A stretch of DNA of 64,000 nt, taken from NCBI GenBank assembly GCA_018136815.1, contig CM030943.1, forward strand, positions 363,975 through 427,974, read 5' to 3'. This stretch comes from Isochrysis galbana (lineage: Eukaryota; Haptophyta; Isochrysidales; Isochrysidaceae). The notes under the pieces are model-generated. The model worked only from the letters and a program-made list of their open reading frames with translations. It made no database searches and was not told the DNA's origin. The position numbers and the translations under genes are program-made. Shown here piece after piece: positions 1 through 9,593 of this stretch. Each line of letters begins with the position of its first letter. Within the stretch, counting starts at the first letter, position 1.

Positions 1-294
1 GTGGATCCATTTGCGAAGAGTGGTTCAACCTCGACGGCGGCGAGTGAGGGGGAAGCAGACGAGGGAGGACTGCGCCTCACAGCGTCGAAATACGAGTCGG
101 GAACCTGACGTTTGGGGCGGCAAAGGAATTGTAGGTATGGGCCTGGTCGATCTGCGCCAGAGCGGGCGCGATCGGCAGCGCACCTGTCCCGCCAGCGGCC
201 AACAAACTTTTGTCGACCAGCGAGCAGCATCGAGCGCCATGGCGTCCTGGTGCTCCAGCTCCTCGTCAATCGCGAGCCCGGGCGAATCCTGCGG

Positions 295-705
295 GGCGAG
301 GGTCGGGACAGTCAAGGAGCATCCTGTGACAGCCGAATGGGCCGTGTGCGAGCTGTGTGTGGTGCGTATGTGCATGCGCGGACGTCATCGCTGGGGCACC
401 AGGGTTTGAAATTTGCTTTATAGGCAATATGGGGCGTAGGACCCCTAATTTAAGAGGTGTGTAGGCACCTTTTAGACTAAAGAAACACATCTCTCAGTGG
501 GAGCGACGTCTAGTTCGGCTCGTGTGAGCCGCCAGAGCGTGTGCAGGGGGGGGGGTCCGACGGGACTTCGCACCGTCTTTTCGGACGAGGATTCTGAAAA
601 GGCGGGGAGACCCTCCGAGGCGCTTTCGCCGGGGCTTTCCGCTCACGGTCAAAAATGTCGACCCCCCCCAATATTAGTACTTAAAAAGCCCTGTTTGACC
701 GCCCT
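295..705 (+). repeat. Dispersed repeat A, copy 1
   Basis: About 410 bp that recurs nearly unchanged, in the same orientation, at 4249-4661. Both copies run from a GGCGAGGGTCGGGACAG start to an end ...GCCCTGTTTGAC. In this copy the end continues as CGCCCTAG, an end motif seen elsewhere in the window (7116, 28531, 56859 and 36995 in one or the other orientation). Short frames across it are not conserved as protein. It is probably a non-autonomous mobile element or an element tail; the class is unknown. Positions 1-294 hold nothing I can name. Confidence 0.85.
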
Positions 706-1137
706 AGCCCTACCTCTTCACATGCCACGTCGTCGTCTTGCAGATGGGCCAGCTGCTGGGCGCCTCGCGCTCCATTGAGGAGCACGGCCCACTGGAGGGG
801 CGCAGCGGCCGTGGGTGCCCTCTCCTGCCGCGAGATGTTGGCACGGTCTGCCTCGCCTGCCACGTCGTTGCACGCGCGCGCGCGCAAGGCACGGTCGACA
901 ATGGGGTTGAACATGGGATGAGGGAGGAGAAAGGGAGAGGTAGGGGGGGGCGCGCGCACGGTCACAAGGGAGAGTAGCGCGGGGCCGCGCGCGGGAGGAG
1001 CGGGGAGCGGAGCAGCGGAGCCGCGCGCGGGGCGCGGGGCATATATTATACTACTACAATATACAAAGCACTATACACTATACTTAGAAGAGATAGTTGT
1101 GAGTTATAGAGGTAGAGACCCCCCGCTGTCCCGCTGT

Positions 1138-1400
1138 CCCGCTGTGTTTGGGACTGTGTTTGGCTGTGTTTCTACGAAACCCAAACACAGACTGTGTTTC
1201 CTGTGTTTGGAGAAGCCCCGGCCGTGTTTCCAGCTAGGACCATCACTGACGCCAAGAGCCACGAGGGCGCGGGGGGCGGGGGGGCAACGGGGGGGCAAGG
1301 TAAAAGATATGTTGTGTTTCACTGTGTTTGTTCCGAGGCCAAACACAAAGGGTTTTGACTGTGTTTGCAAGGATTTTCACTGTGTTCAACATCTAGGCTG
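1138..1400. repeat. Cluster of TGTGTTT-type short repeats
   Basis: Many copies of TGTGTTT(G/C), plus reverse-complement AAACACA, are irregularly spaced over about 260 bp. The phrase 'GAGGCCAAACACA...TGTGTTTG...ATCTAGG' here is paralleled at 62590-62660 with TGTATTT in place of TGTGTTT, and a smaller cluster lies at 24560-24640. This looks like one diverged dispersed repeat rather than a gene. Positions 706-1137 are GC-rich with no supported gene. Confidence 0.6.
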
Positions 1401-1404
1401 TCCC

Positions 1405-1600
1405 CCGCTTCTGTGCTTCTGTGCTTCTGTGGCTGCCTGGGAGGTGGGGGGAGAAGGAGGCGGGGCCATGTCGACGTTGAGGTCGGCTGGTGCAGCGGCC
1501 TGCGAGCGCTTCGGCTCCGGCGGCTTTGGTCGGGCCCTGTTGGGCGTCGTGGCGGCGGGGGGCGGGGAGGTGGGAGCGGTCGGCGCGCGCTCCATCGCTA
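1405..1600 (-). mobile_element. Copia-type element, 5' coding module (MERAP module), fragment
   Basis: On the minus strand a frame starts at 1595 with MERAPTAP and continues with a proline-rich segment containing KPPEPKRSQA and MAPPPSPP. The same protein segment, with conservative changes, opens the fragment at 49779, where it is followed by a copia-type RNase H tail. I infer that this is the start of a retroelement gag-like ORF. Here only the N-terminal part survives; it breaks near 1405. Confidence 0.6.
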
Positions 1601-1801
1601 AAACTATAACAATAGTTCTCCGTAGGATAAAAATATAAATTCATGTGGTCCTCTTTCGACGGAACGCGACCTTGGCACTCGAGGGAGCCGCCGGGCGGGT
1701 GTGGGAGGGGTTGGCCGTGGAACTTGAGGTGGGGTGGGGAAGAGAGTGTGGACGAGGGGAGAGGGGGGTGGAGGTTTGGCGGAGCGTGACAGCGTCTGGC
1801 G

Positions 1802-3219
1802 ATGGGCGACGTGGTGCACATCGCTGCGACGCGCCAGCCCAAGCGTCGCGGTGCGCCAGAGGCCGCGAGTGCTCCAGGGAAGCGACCGCGGCTTGCAGCC
1901 AAGCGCAAGGTCGCACTGCTTGTCGCCTACAACGGAAGTCGCTACCAGGGTCTGCAGCGCAATCCTGGCGCGGACGCGATTGAGGATGTGCTGGAACGCG
2001 CTCTGCATGCCGTTGGAGCCATCTCAGATGACAATGTCGGCACGCTCCAGAAGATCTCATGGTCGCGTGCTGGCAGGACTGACAAGGGTGTGCATGCGGT
2101 TGGCCAGATCATCTCGGCTAAGCTCATGCTTTTAGCCGGTGAGCGTGTTGACGGCCACGAGGCGGTAGATGGTGATGATGTCGACACTGCGCCCACGCTC
2201 GCCGCACTTAACGAGGAGCTCGCGCGTCACTGCGACGACGTGCGGGTCCTCGGCATTGCCCGTGTCACCAACAAATTTTGCGCGCACACTGGCTGCACCT
2301 CACGCGAGTACGAGTATCTCATTCCAGCCTATTGCCTGCGGCCGCCTGACCCGGCGATTCTTAAGACGGATGTCGACATCGGGCGGGCAATCACACAAGA
2401 GGCTAGGGAAGGCGACAGGCCGCTCAGCCAGGAAGAGGTTGAGCGTGTCAATGCTGCGCTTTCAATACTACAGGGAACACACAACTTCCACAACTTCACT
2501 GATGCCAAAGGGCCCAATGGTGCCATGGACAAGTAAGTGCATGATTCTAGTATACAAATTCGTTATTCTAGTTTTGGATTGTCATCGTCTGCTTCCTGTG
2601 ATTCCTTCCGCACAGGTCGATGCAACGCTTCATCATTTCAGCGCGTGTTGGCCCCCAGCGGTGCATGGACGGCGTCAACTACGTCTCGCTGTTGTATCAC
2701 GGCCAGTCGTTCATGCTGCATCAAATTCGCAAGATGACCACCATGGTAGCGGCCGCAGCGAGCAGTGCCATCGACAACTTCACTCTCGAAAGTGGTGCAC
2801 CGGGCAACGGCGCACCGGGCAATGGTGATGTGTCGGCCGAGGAGTCAGCGGGCCACTTGACGACGGCAGCCCGCACAGCCATCCTGTACGCGTTGAGCAA
2901 GACACGTGTGGTGGGAATACCCAAAGCTCCATCCTGCGCGCTTGTGCTGCGGCGATGCTGGTACAAGGCGTATGAGAAGAAGAAACCAGAGGGACGAGCC
3001 TCACTCGACTTCGCTGATGTGGAGGCAGAACGCTCCACGTTCGTGGAGGAGCGTATCCTACCACATGTTGTGGAGAAGGAGCGCGCGGGCGAGTTCCGCC
3101 TCTTGCAGAGAGCAATCGCGCGATACCAGCCGATTCGGCAGGATAAGGAATCAGAACCTGGCGGCACCCCTCTCAGCGCCACGATGGAGATCAGCGACGC
3201 AACCGCTCCACCGTCTTAA
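1802..3219 (+). CDS. tRNA pseudouridine synthase, PUS1/TruA type
   Basis: Converts uridine to pseudouridine in tRNA and, in PUS1 homologues, in other RNAs; nuclear or mitochondrial. Two exons, 1802-2532 and 2616-3219, with an 83-bp intron (GTAAGT donor, CCGCACAG acceptor). Joined product is 444 aa. Residues 37-52 (VALLVAYNGSRYQGLQ) are the typical PUS1 opening, and GRTDKGVHA around residues 91-99 carries the catalytic aspartate (D94). SMQRFIISARV and YHGQSFMLHQIRKM in exon 2 are conserved C-terminal motifs. The first 35 residues are basic (KRPRLAAKRK), which suits nuclear import. The start at 1802 is the first ATG in frame ahead of the conserved core. The family is certain; PUS1 against PUS2 or PUS3 is a judgement from the motif wording. 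Confidence 0.93.
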
Positions 3220-3470
3220 TTAATGCAGAGGGATTGTTGGAAGTAACTCTGCTTTCACCTTGATACCACTTTCGAGTTCTCTTGTCCCTTCTTTGCATCG
3301 TGTCACTAAACTTTCGTCCCATGATGAATGATGATGTGGCTTTCGACCCAACCAAGCGTCACACGCACGTCTCCATGATGCCCATCGGCTAAATTGCCGT
3401 GCACATTCTGCCCGAGACTCCTTGTGTCCCGAGGTCTAGCCATGCATAGGAAGTTGTGTGCCTACCATAA
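3220..3470. other. 3' flank of the pseudouridine synthase gene
   Basis: About 250 bp of unremarkable sequence, probably the 3' UTR and terminator region. No coding signal seen. Confidence 0.5.
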
Positions 3471-3690
3471 TAAAAAAATTCTTAATATTCTCGCCGCGCG
3501 CGCGACCCTGCATAGTTACTTGACAGCCGCGCCCGCATCCCTTAACACCCCCCCTCACTTGCCTTGCGGCTCGTCCCCGCGCGTGCTCTACTTAGGGGCT
3601 CAGTGTTCGCAGGGTTTCCGGTGGCAGGCGGCGTGTACCGATCCCCGATGGTCGACTCCTCGGTCTTCTCTTGCGCCATCGCTCCAGCGA
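3471..3690 (-). mobile_element. LINE family 1, 3' end fragment
   Basis: On the minus strand this matches the last roughly 200 bp of the LINE at 17030-18204. Shared stretches include the GTACACGCCGCC block, CCCCTAAGTAGAGCACG, and the tail ...TAAGAATTTTTTT. It is a short dead copy with no coding part. Its sense strand also ends in a T run, as in the other copy. Confidence 0.8.
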
Positions 3691-3807
3691 GGGCCACACA
3701 TGTCTGGGTTCATGCGACTAGCGAGCCGCTGCTCGCGCACCGCGCCCGACGAGCACGAGCTCATCTACACCATTTCCGAAGAGCAACCTCTTCTCCCTGG
3801 CGGCAAC

Positions 3808-3960
3808 TAAGTTTATACTTAGACGCGATGGAGCGCGCCGCCGCGACTCCCCTCTCCTTCAGGCCCCCCGCCGAGGGCGCCCCACCAGCGCCCATGGAGC
3901 AGCCGCTGTCGAAGCGGCCGCGTCCGCCCACCGAGGCCGAGCAGGTGCGTGCGACTCCGG
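3808..3960 (+). mobile_element. Copia-type 5' module with upstream CTAAGT palindrome
   Basis: CTAAGTTTATACTTAG (6-bp inverted arms around TTAT) is followed 5 bp later by ATGGAGCGCGCCGCC, encoding MERAAATPLSF and then LSKRPRPPTEAEQ. The same palindrome plus MERAAATPLSF module recurs at 35437, and a relative at 24454. Downstream sequence is unrelated between copies, so each is a truncated fragment. A longer frame continues to 4283 but I see no domain in it. Confidence 0.6.
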
Positions 3961-4248
3961 TCGCGCCACACGGCCCGTGGCCCCGGCCACACCACCCATG
4001 GCAGCCATGCTGGCCTCCCCCATGGGGGACAGCAGGCTGCTGGAAGCACCCCATCAATGCCAGGCTCATGCAGCCACCCTTCCATTGGGCATGCCTTATG
4101 GCAGAGGCCCCTCTCGCCCTGGCAAGGGCCGCGCTGCTCCGGCAGCGCGGCCCGAGGCCGGGTGGCCCTTATCCGGTCACCTCGGAGTTTCTCGTATGTC
4201 CGGTCTTCTTCGTACTCGGGTATACTGGCCTGGCATGTCTTCCGACGT

Positions 4249-4661
4249 GGCGAGGGTCGGGACAGTCAAGGAGCATCCTGTGACAGCCGAATGGGCCGTG
4301 TGCGAGCTGTGTGTGGTGCGTATGTAGCATGCGCGGACGTCATCGCTGGGGCACCAGGGTTTGAAATTTGCTTCATAGGCAATATGGGGCGTCGGACCCC
4401 TAATTTAAGAGGTGTGTAGGCACCTTTTAGACTAAAGAAACACATCTCTCAGTGGTCAGTGGGAGCGACGTCCAGTTCGGCTCGTGTGAGCCGCCAGAGC
4501 GTGTGCAAGGGGGGGGGGTCGGACGGGACTTCACACCGTCTTTTCGGACGAGGATTCTGAAAAGGCGGGGAGACCCTCCGAGCCGCTTTCGCCGGGGCTT
4601 TCCGCTCACGGTCAAAAATGTCGACCTCCCCAATATTAGTACTTAAAAGGCCCTGTTTGAC
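4249..4661 (+). repeat. Dispersed repeat A, copy 2
   Basis: Second, nearly identical copy of the element at 295-705, same orientation. The end diverges from copy 1 right after GTTTGAC, becoming GGTGTTGACTGCCCTA, which may be a decayed version of the GACCGCCCTAG terminus. Confidence 0.85.
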
Positions 4662-4684
4662 GGTGTTGACTGCCCTATAATAGT

Positions 4685-4705
4685 CCCCCCCCCCGGGGGG
4701 GGGGG
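4685..4705. repeat. C10-G11 homopolymer palindrome
   Basis: A run of ten C is followed directly by eleven G, a perfect self-complementary block. It sits just after repeat A copy 2. A 21-bp phrase built on ACGGTAGAAGTCCCG is present twice next to it (about 4718 and 4789). The rest of 4706-5546 shows no gene apart from the probable 3' UTR of the minus-strand gene that ends at 5547. Confidence 0.7.
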
Positions 4706-5546
4706 TAGTCACAACGGGGACGGTAGAAGTCCCGCGCCTTTGACGGGGAGGGGTGGGAGGTCAGTAGAAGTCACAAGTGTCAGAGCGGGGACGGTAGAAG
4801 TCCCGCACCTTTCAAACGGAAAAAATAGATCGTATATCGCCCATGAGTAGTTGCCCCACCCTTCTAGTCCGCCACAGTGGAAGTGGCTAGGGCTAGGTAA
4901 GGATGGATGGTATATGGGTCGTAACAAATAGCAGGATAAGTATGCTGCCTCTTCCCGAGTACGTAGCGGGGAAATTTTCAAGATTCCCCCCCCCCCCCCC
5001 CTTACATTACATCGTAGCTAGTATGCACAACAGAATGCGCGCCGACCGGCTGTCGGCTGGGCCACCCGCCGCTCTCGATGGTCGATGGGTCCCGTTCGCC
5101 CGCAGTTACCCGCCGCACACACCGCCTCTCATCACCATCCGACACATGGTCAGTCAATCATAGCTCATCAAATCGTGAATGCACAGTCATTTCATTACCA
5201 CCTACAAGAGAGCTGTTTCGTGACCGCATCCAAATCCAATCTTCTTCATACACCAAGTTGTAGATCTCACTAGGGAATTGGCAAGTCAACGATTGTTTGC
5301 AAACAAACAAGCGTCTCGGTGTAACCATCGAGCGGTTGCGGCGACATGTTGGTCGCGCAAGGCGTCATTGAAGTGTTGGAAAACACGCCCTACACGATTC
5401 AATGATGTCCCACAAGTCACCTCGAGCACGTTGTCCCAATGCAGCAAACTCCATCAAGCGCGAAGCATCCGTACTTGTTCAACATGGAGGCGCATATGTC
5501 ACAGCCGTTCATGATGCTGCTTTCCATTGCTGTGACGACCTTGCGT

Positions 5547-6041
5547 TTAGTTGCACGTGTCGTCGATCTTCACAGCTTTGCGCTCGTCACAACGGATGAC
5601 AGTGCCACATCCCAAAAAGAAGCCAAATGCGCCTCCAATTTGCAAGACTGCGATCGGAAGATAGATCACGTTGCGCGCCTTGATGGCAACGTATGAGCCG
5701 TAGAGAAAGCCGACGGCTCCACCAAGCGCGCCACCGATCATAAACGCAGACTGGATCTTGGAAAAGCATTGGCGCGCACGCGAGGGCGGCTCGTAGTACT
5801 TGCCCGGCTGTGTCTGCCAGACCGGCGGGCTCTGCTCCACCTGCGACGAGGCGGGCAAGTACTTGGAGAAATCCTCCGCCTCGTAATCATTTTCCTTGGA
5901 GGAAAAGCTCGAGGGAGAGAACGAGGAGGCCGGCTGCGACTGTGCAGGTGGAGCCTCCTGAAGCGCTCTGAGCTCGGAGAGCTTCTCCTCCAGCTTTTCC
6001 TCTCTTTTCTTCCTCTGCGCCGTGAACGGGTTGAGCGACAT
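5547..6041 (-). CDS. ROMO1/Mgr2-like mitochondrial inner-membrane protein
   Basis: ROMO1/Mgr2 is a small two-helix inner-membrane protein that works with the TIM23 presequence translocase and affects mitochondrial ROS. This single-exon ORF is 164 aa. Residues 91-151 hold the domain: a cysteine near the start (RQCFSKIQSAFMIGGALGG), two glycine-rich membrane helices (GGALGGAVGFLYGSY and IAVLQIGGAFGFFLG) and the closing GTVIRC, matching the family's ...GMGIRC end. About 90 N-terminal residues rich in E, K, S and Q, with a coiled-coil-like start, precede it; animal ROMO1 is only about 79 aa, so this is an unusual extension. The start at 6041 is the first Met after a long GA/CT-rich leader; an open frame further upstream is low complexity. 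Confidence 0.82.
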   Translation of the reverse strand: MSLNPFTAQRKKREEKLEEKLSELRALQEAPPAQSQPASSFSPSSFSSKENDYEAEDFSKYLPASSQVEQSPPVWQTQPGKYYEPPSRARQCFSKIQSAFMIGGALGGAVGFLYGSYVAIKARNVIYLPIAVLQIGGAFGFFLGCGTVIRCDERKAVKIDDTCN

Positions 6042-6274
6042 GGAGGGAAGTGCGAGTAAGCGAAACGGCGAGAGGGCAGGCAAGAGAGCAAGAGGGAGAG
6101 GGAGAGGGAGAGGGCGAGAGAGGGAGAGGGCGAGAGAGCGAGAGGGGGAGAGGGAGGGCGAGAGGGGCAGACGCCGGCGGCGACGGCGCGAGAAGAGGGG
6201 GGGAAGGACGCGCCTTTTAACTTTAGATCTTAGATCAATCACCACTGTCCACTGTGTACAGTAAGGGTGCAACA

Positions 6275-6764
6275 TTAACTCTTTACTGCCGGGAGCGCAG
6301 CATGCAAATGGATGCTTCGAAGTTTCGTTTTTTGAGGTGAGAGAAGAGAGGAAGACATGTTCAACGATATAAGCGACGCTTTCCGCAAAGAAAGAGATGA
6401 TCAAATTTTTCCCGATCCCCCCCCCCCTCCCCCCCCCCCCCTCTCCCCTCTCCACCTCCCAGTCCCACTCCGTTGCGCCGCGCCGCCCTCCCCTCAACCT
6501 CTCACACCTCTTTCTAACGTGCACACGTGGATTATTTGGTAAACTGAAGCATCCAAATGGCTGCTTCGCCCCTGGGCCTATTTTCTCCATAATTCCACAC
6601 TACAATCTCGACCTGCTATTGTGTTGAAAATGGGTGGGAATGTGGGGAAGGATGTCCCTGAGGCTCCCCCAGCACCTCATGGGCACCCGTCAAGGCGTTG
6701 GCGAGCAGTGACGAAATATGTCGTTTGAAGCATCCATTTGCATGCTCCGGCAGTAAAGAGTTAA
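6275..6764. mobile_element. piggyBac-type MITE flanked by TTAA
   Basis: 490 bp bounded by TTAA on both sides. The terminal inverted repeats begin CTCTTTACTGCCGG and, after a 6-bp indel on the left, share AGCATGCAAATGGATGCTTC. Inside is a subterminal hairpin, GAAGCATCC...TGCTTC, near 6547, and a C-rich run at 6419-6441. It has no transposase. TTAA target duplication is the hallmark of piggyBac-type cut-and-paste transposition, so a piggyBac transposase probably moved it. Confidence 0.85.
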
Positions 6765-7115
6765 GAAACCACCCCATTAAGGAAAGTATAGAAGCAAATT
6801 GGCCGTCCATGAGCTAAGAAAGCTCTATGGCGCAAGAGCGTCCCCGCCATAGATAGATAAAAAACTGGTTCGTAAGAAAATCCCTATGCGGCTGGTCATG
6901 TCGGGTACTGTTTGCGGCTGCGTTTACGTTCACATTGAGTTCGGAGCTCGCGCGGTGCGCGCGCCAAGCAAGGTAGAATCTGCCATATGCGCCTTACCTT
7001 TACCTATATGACAGTAGGAGTAGCAATCCACAGTCTCATGCCGATATACATTCAAGCTCTAGATGTAATAACCACCTCCCCACCCACCACCCACAACACC
7101 AACACCCCCAACACT
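6765..7115. other. Noncoding stretch
   Basis: About 350 bp without a supported ORF or motif beyond an AC-rich patch at 7074-7112. Confidence 0.4.
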
Positions 7116-7200
7116 AGGGCGGTCAAACAGGGCTTTTAACTTCTAAGGGTGAAAATTCACTAAGTCAAGATTGTGGTTTTATCGCGAGATCTTAGGATAT
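7115..7200. repeat. Element terminus with TAGGGCGGTCAA motif
   Basis: Starts CTAGGGCGGTCAAACAGGGC and continues TTTTAAC...GGGTGAAAATTCACTAAGTCAAGATT. A close relative is at 28531-28620, and the first 28 bp in reverse complement end repeat A at about 690-716. It is therefore a shared terminus of several repeat types. Confidence 0.65.
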
Positions 7201-7326
7201 GCTACTGGAAATGGGTATATTGGGCAGAATCTAATGAGAAATATGCACATTTTCGACGCCATTCAACACACAGACCCAAAAACGTTTTCGCGCTCGTGCG
7301 AGATCGACGTCGACCACAAAAGTGCA

Positions 7327-7847
7327 CGATCCTTGCGAGATACCACTTACTAGTAACGGCGAAAGTCGGATTCTTTCAGCGACTAAAGAAACAACGAGAA
7401 AATATGGGGCTACACGCCCCGAGCAACAAACATATTAAGAAAATGATAAGCCCTCTCTACGCGGTGGATAAAGACTTCAACCTAGAAATATCGGAAGACC
7501 TCCGGCAGGCGGCGGGAGGTCTGGATATGCGCAACATCGCCTAGAGTAGTTTAACCTCTCTTAATAGAGACCCCAGCGGACAGCAAGAGGGACGCTAGGG
7601 GATATAAGAGAAGGAAATTCAAGCCGAGCCGGAGCAAAGGAGAAGCCATAGTCTCCCGCCCCCTTCTCTCCAACCCCTGGCCGAAGCAGCGCGCGCGGTC
7701 TCCCCGGAACCAGCTTCTCCGCTAAAGAGGGAACTGGGGAAGGGGAAGGGGGTTGTTAGGGGTTAAGGGTGGGCGGTAGGGAGGTCCACAAGCACACTGC
7801 CTCATGTCGCACACGTAGCGGAGATTTTTAAGAAGATTTTTTTATTA
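7327..7847 (+). mobile_element. LINE family 2, 5'-truncated copy
   Basis: Homologous to 20707-21232 over its whole length. The coding end includes RYHLLVTAKVGFFQRLKKQ and ends at the stop near 7544 (GGLDMRNIA). It is followed by a conserved 3' UTR with TCTCCCGCCCCCTTCTCTCC and the end ...TTTTTAAGAAGATTTTTTT. As in family 1, the sense strand ends in T. Only the C-terminal part of the ORF remains, so the copy is dead. No clear target-site duplication is visible. Confidence 0.8.
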
Positions 7848-7871
7848 TACTAGTGTATTATAACATTACTT

Positions 7872-7950
7872 ACCTGATACAAGGACCTGATATCAGGTCC
7901 TGATATCAGGTATCAGGTCGCCGAGACCTGACGACCTGATACCTGACGGA
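7872..7950. repeat. Palindrome cluster CCTGATATCAGG
   Basis: About 80 bp made of overlapping CCTGATA / TATCAGG words (ACCTGATATCAGGTCC, TATCAGGTATCAGGTCG, ACGACCTGATACC). It can fold into several alternative stems. It overlaps the end of the chromodomain-like scrap and may be a transposon end or a replication-slippage product. Confidence 0.6.
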
Positions 7951-8090
7951 GCAACTGGCAACTGGGAGTAGACGTTACCCTCTGCCTCCCAGGTGTCGCC
8001 CTCAGCCCCGAAATCAGCCCAACGGACCGCGACGTGGTTGGTGCCGGCGCGCCGAACCATGCCCACGATCTTGTCCATCTTCCAGTCCCC
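7940..8090 (-). pseudogene. Chromodomain-like fragment
   Basis: On the minus strand a frame reads WKMDKIVGMVRRAGTNHVAV and then RWADFGAEGDTWEAEGNV. This has the chromodomain pattern: an opening Lys-Ile strand, then V+W..(Y/F)G.E.DTWE.E.N(L/V). Such domains end the integrase of Ty3/gypsy chromoviruses and also occur in host chromatin proteins. No flanking integrase is readable, so a retroelement relic is most likely. The call rests on motif wording only. Confidence 0.45.
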
Positions 8091-8924
8091 AGTGGCCCTC
8101 CAACGCTGTGGTCGACGTGAGCGGCCTCCGTGCTGGTGCTGATTTCAACGAGATATCGACCCAAATTGAGTGAATGTGAACGGAGTAAGACCACGTGTGT
8201 GTTTCAACACATGTGTGATGTGTCAAGTTGAGTCAAGTGACCTCCAGGTGACAACAAAAGGTGCTAGCAGGGATGGGGATAAATGAACGCTTCCGGTCTT
8301 GGCGCCATGGTCAAAAAATGCAGCCTACAGCCTACCCTTATACTAGTAGTTATAAAGCCCCTGGTTGACGTACGGCCCTACAAAATGTATGTATAGCCGT
8401 AAGATTAATGCTCCCTTTACGTCAGAAATTTTCGAAATTGAGTGTTGAACCCCCTTTATTAGCAATCGCGTGTACATGTAGTAGATAGAGCATAGAGAAC
8501 ATCTTACATCATGGCTCATTTTAAAGCTTAAAGAGGGGAGCACGAGCACGGCCTGAGCACTCCTTGTTGTAGGTAGCAGGTAGAAGATAAGGTACCCCTA
8601 ACCTCGGCCATTGAAGCCGAGAATGAGAGCATTGCGGTCGAGAAGAAATGAAAGAAAGAAAAGAGATGATCATGCTCAACCAAACTTGTAAGCGAAGGTG
8701 TAGCGGTGTGTCCGAAATGATTGGGGCAGTGAGGGGAAAGGGCCGATGGGTAGCACCAGGTTGTGGTAGTGCACGTCGACGTCGCGTGGTATCCGCAATG
8801 AGCAGATGCCATCGTCGGGGGATGCAGGGATATTGCGGCTGGCCACCAAGATCACACAAATAATAGCAGCAGCTTACTCGTCAACTACACCAGTGCACAT
8901 TGGCACGCTACGTGGAATGATGAC
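8091..8924. other. Noncoding stretch before the PDI gene 3' end
   Basis: About 830 bp with no supported gene. At 8330-8385 a degenerate version of the GCCC(T)GTTTGAC...GCCCTA terminus is visible. The last part is probably the 3' UTR of the next gene. Confidence 0.4.
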
Positions 8925-9593
8925 TCAGACTTCATCCTTTGTTGCCTCCGGCTTCACTGAGGGAGTGGCCGCCTTGAGCAGCTTGATCTTGGGGGCAGCG
9001 GACTCCTTAAGCTGCTCAACCTTCTCCATGGATGCCTTGTAGGATGCCTGAAGCTCCTTAAGGAGCGCCTCGTGTGCCGCCTCCGCATCAGCAACCTCCT
9101 TCTTCAGTGTCTCGAGCATCGAGTTGCGCTCCTCAGCTGGCATGGCAATGTAGGTCTCAAGCTCCTTCTTCTGCTCCTCGGAACAGTTCTCCATCATGTC
9201 GACAGAGCAGCCTGGCCCAAGCTCAGTCTCTGCAAATTTCTTCAGCTCAGCGAGCGTGCGTCCTCCCTTGTAGTCCTCACCATCCTCGCTGGGCGGGTTG
9301 AAGTACTTGAGGGTAGGGTAGCCGCGCACGCCATACTTTTCGCAAAGCGGCTTGCCCGCAGCGGTGCAGTCCACATCAGCGATGAGAACCTTTTGTGAGC
9401 CCTCGTGGACCTCAGCGAGCGCGTCCCAGTCGGGCTTCAGCTTCTTGCAGTGGCCACACCACGGGGCGAAGAACTTGACGAAAGCTGCCTTGCCTGAGTT
9501 GATCACCAGCTCGTCAAAGTTCGCGGGTGTCAGCTCGACCGGCCCGGCGACGGCGGCGGTGGTGGCTGCGAGCAGGGTGGTAAGGCGCAGCAT
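8925..9593 (-). CDS. Protein disulfide isomerase-like protein, single thioredoxin domain
   Basis: Catalyses disulfide exchange in the secretory pathway. 222 aa, single exon. Residues 1-16 form a signal peptide (MLRLTTLLAATTAAVA). The thioredoxin domain spans about 18-130 with the active site WCGHC (C46, C49), the cis-Pro loop GYPTLKYF, and LTPANFDELV at its start, as in PDI a-domains. Residues about 135-205 are a charged, probably helical or coiled segment (EEQKKELETYI, EALLKELQASYKASMEKVEQLK), recalling the helical tail of ERp38-type PDIs. The protein ends in KDEV rather than KDEL. An upstream in-frame Met exists (9668), but the signal peptide argues for 9593. Confidence 0.9.
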   Translation of the reverse strand: MLRLTTLLAATTAAVAGPVELTPANFDELVINSGKAAFVKFFAPWCGHCKKLKPDWDALAEVHEGSQKVLIADVDCTAAGKPLCEKYGVRGYPTLKYFNPPSEDGEDYKGGRTLAELKKFAETELGPGCSVDMMENCSEEQKKELETYIAMPAEERNSMLETLKKEVADAEAAHEALLKELQASYKASMEKVEQLKESAAPKIKLLKAATPSVKPEATKDEV

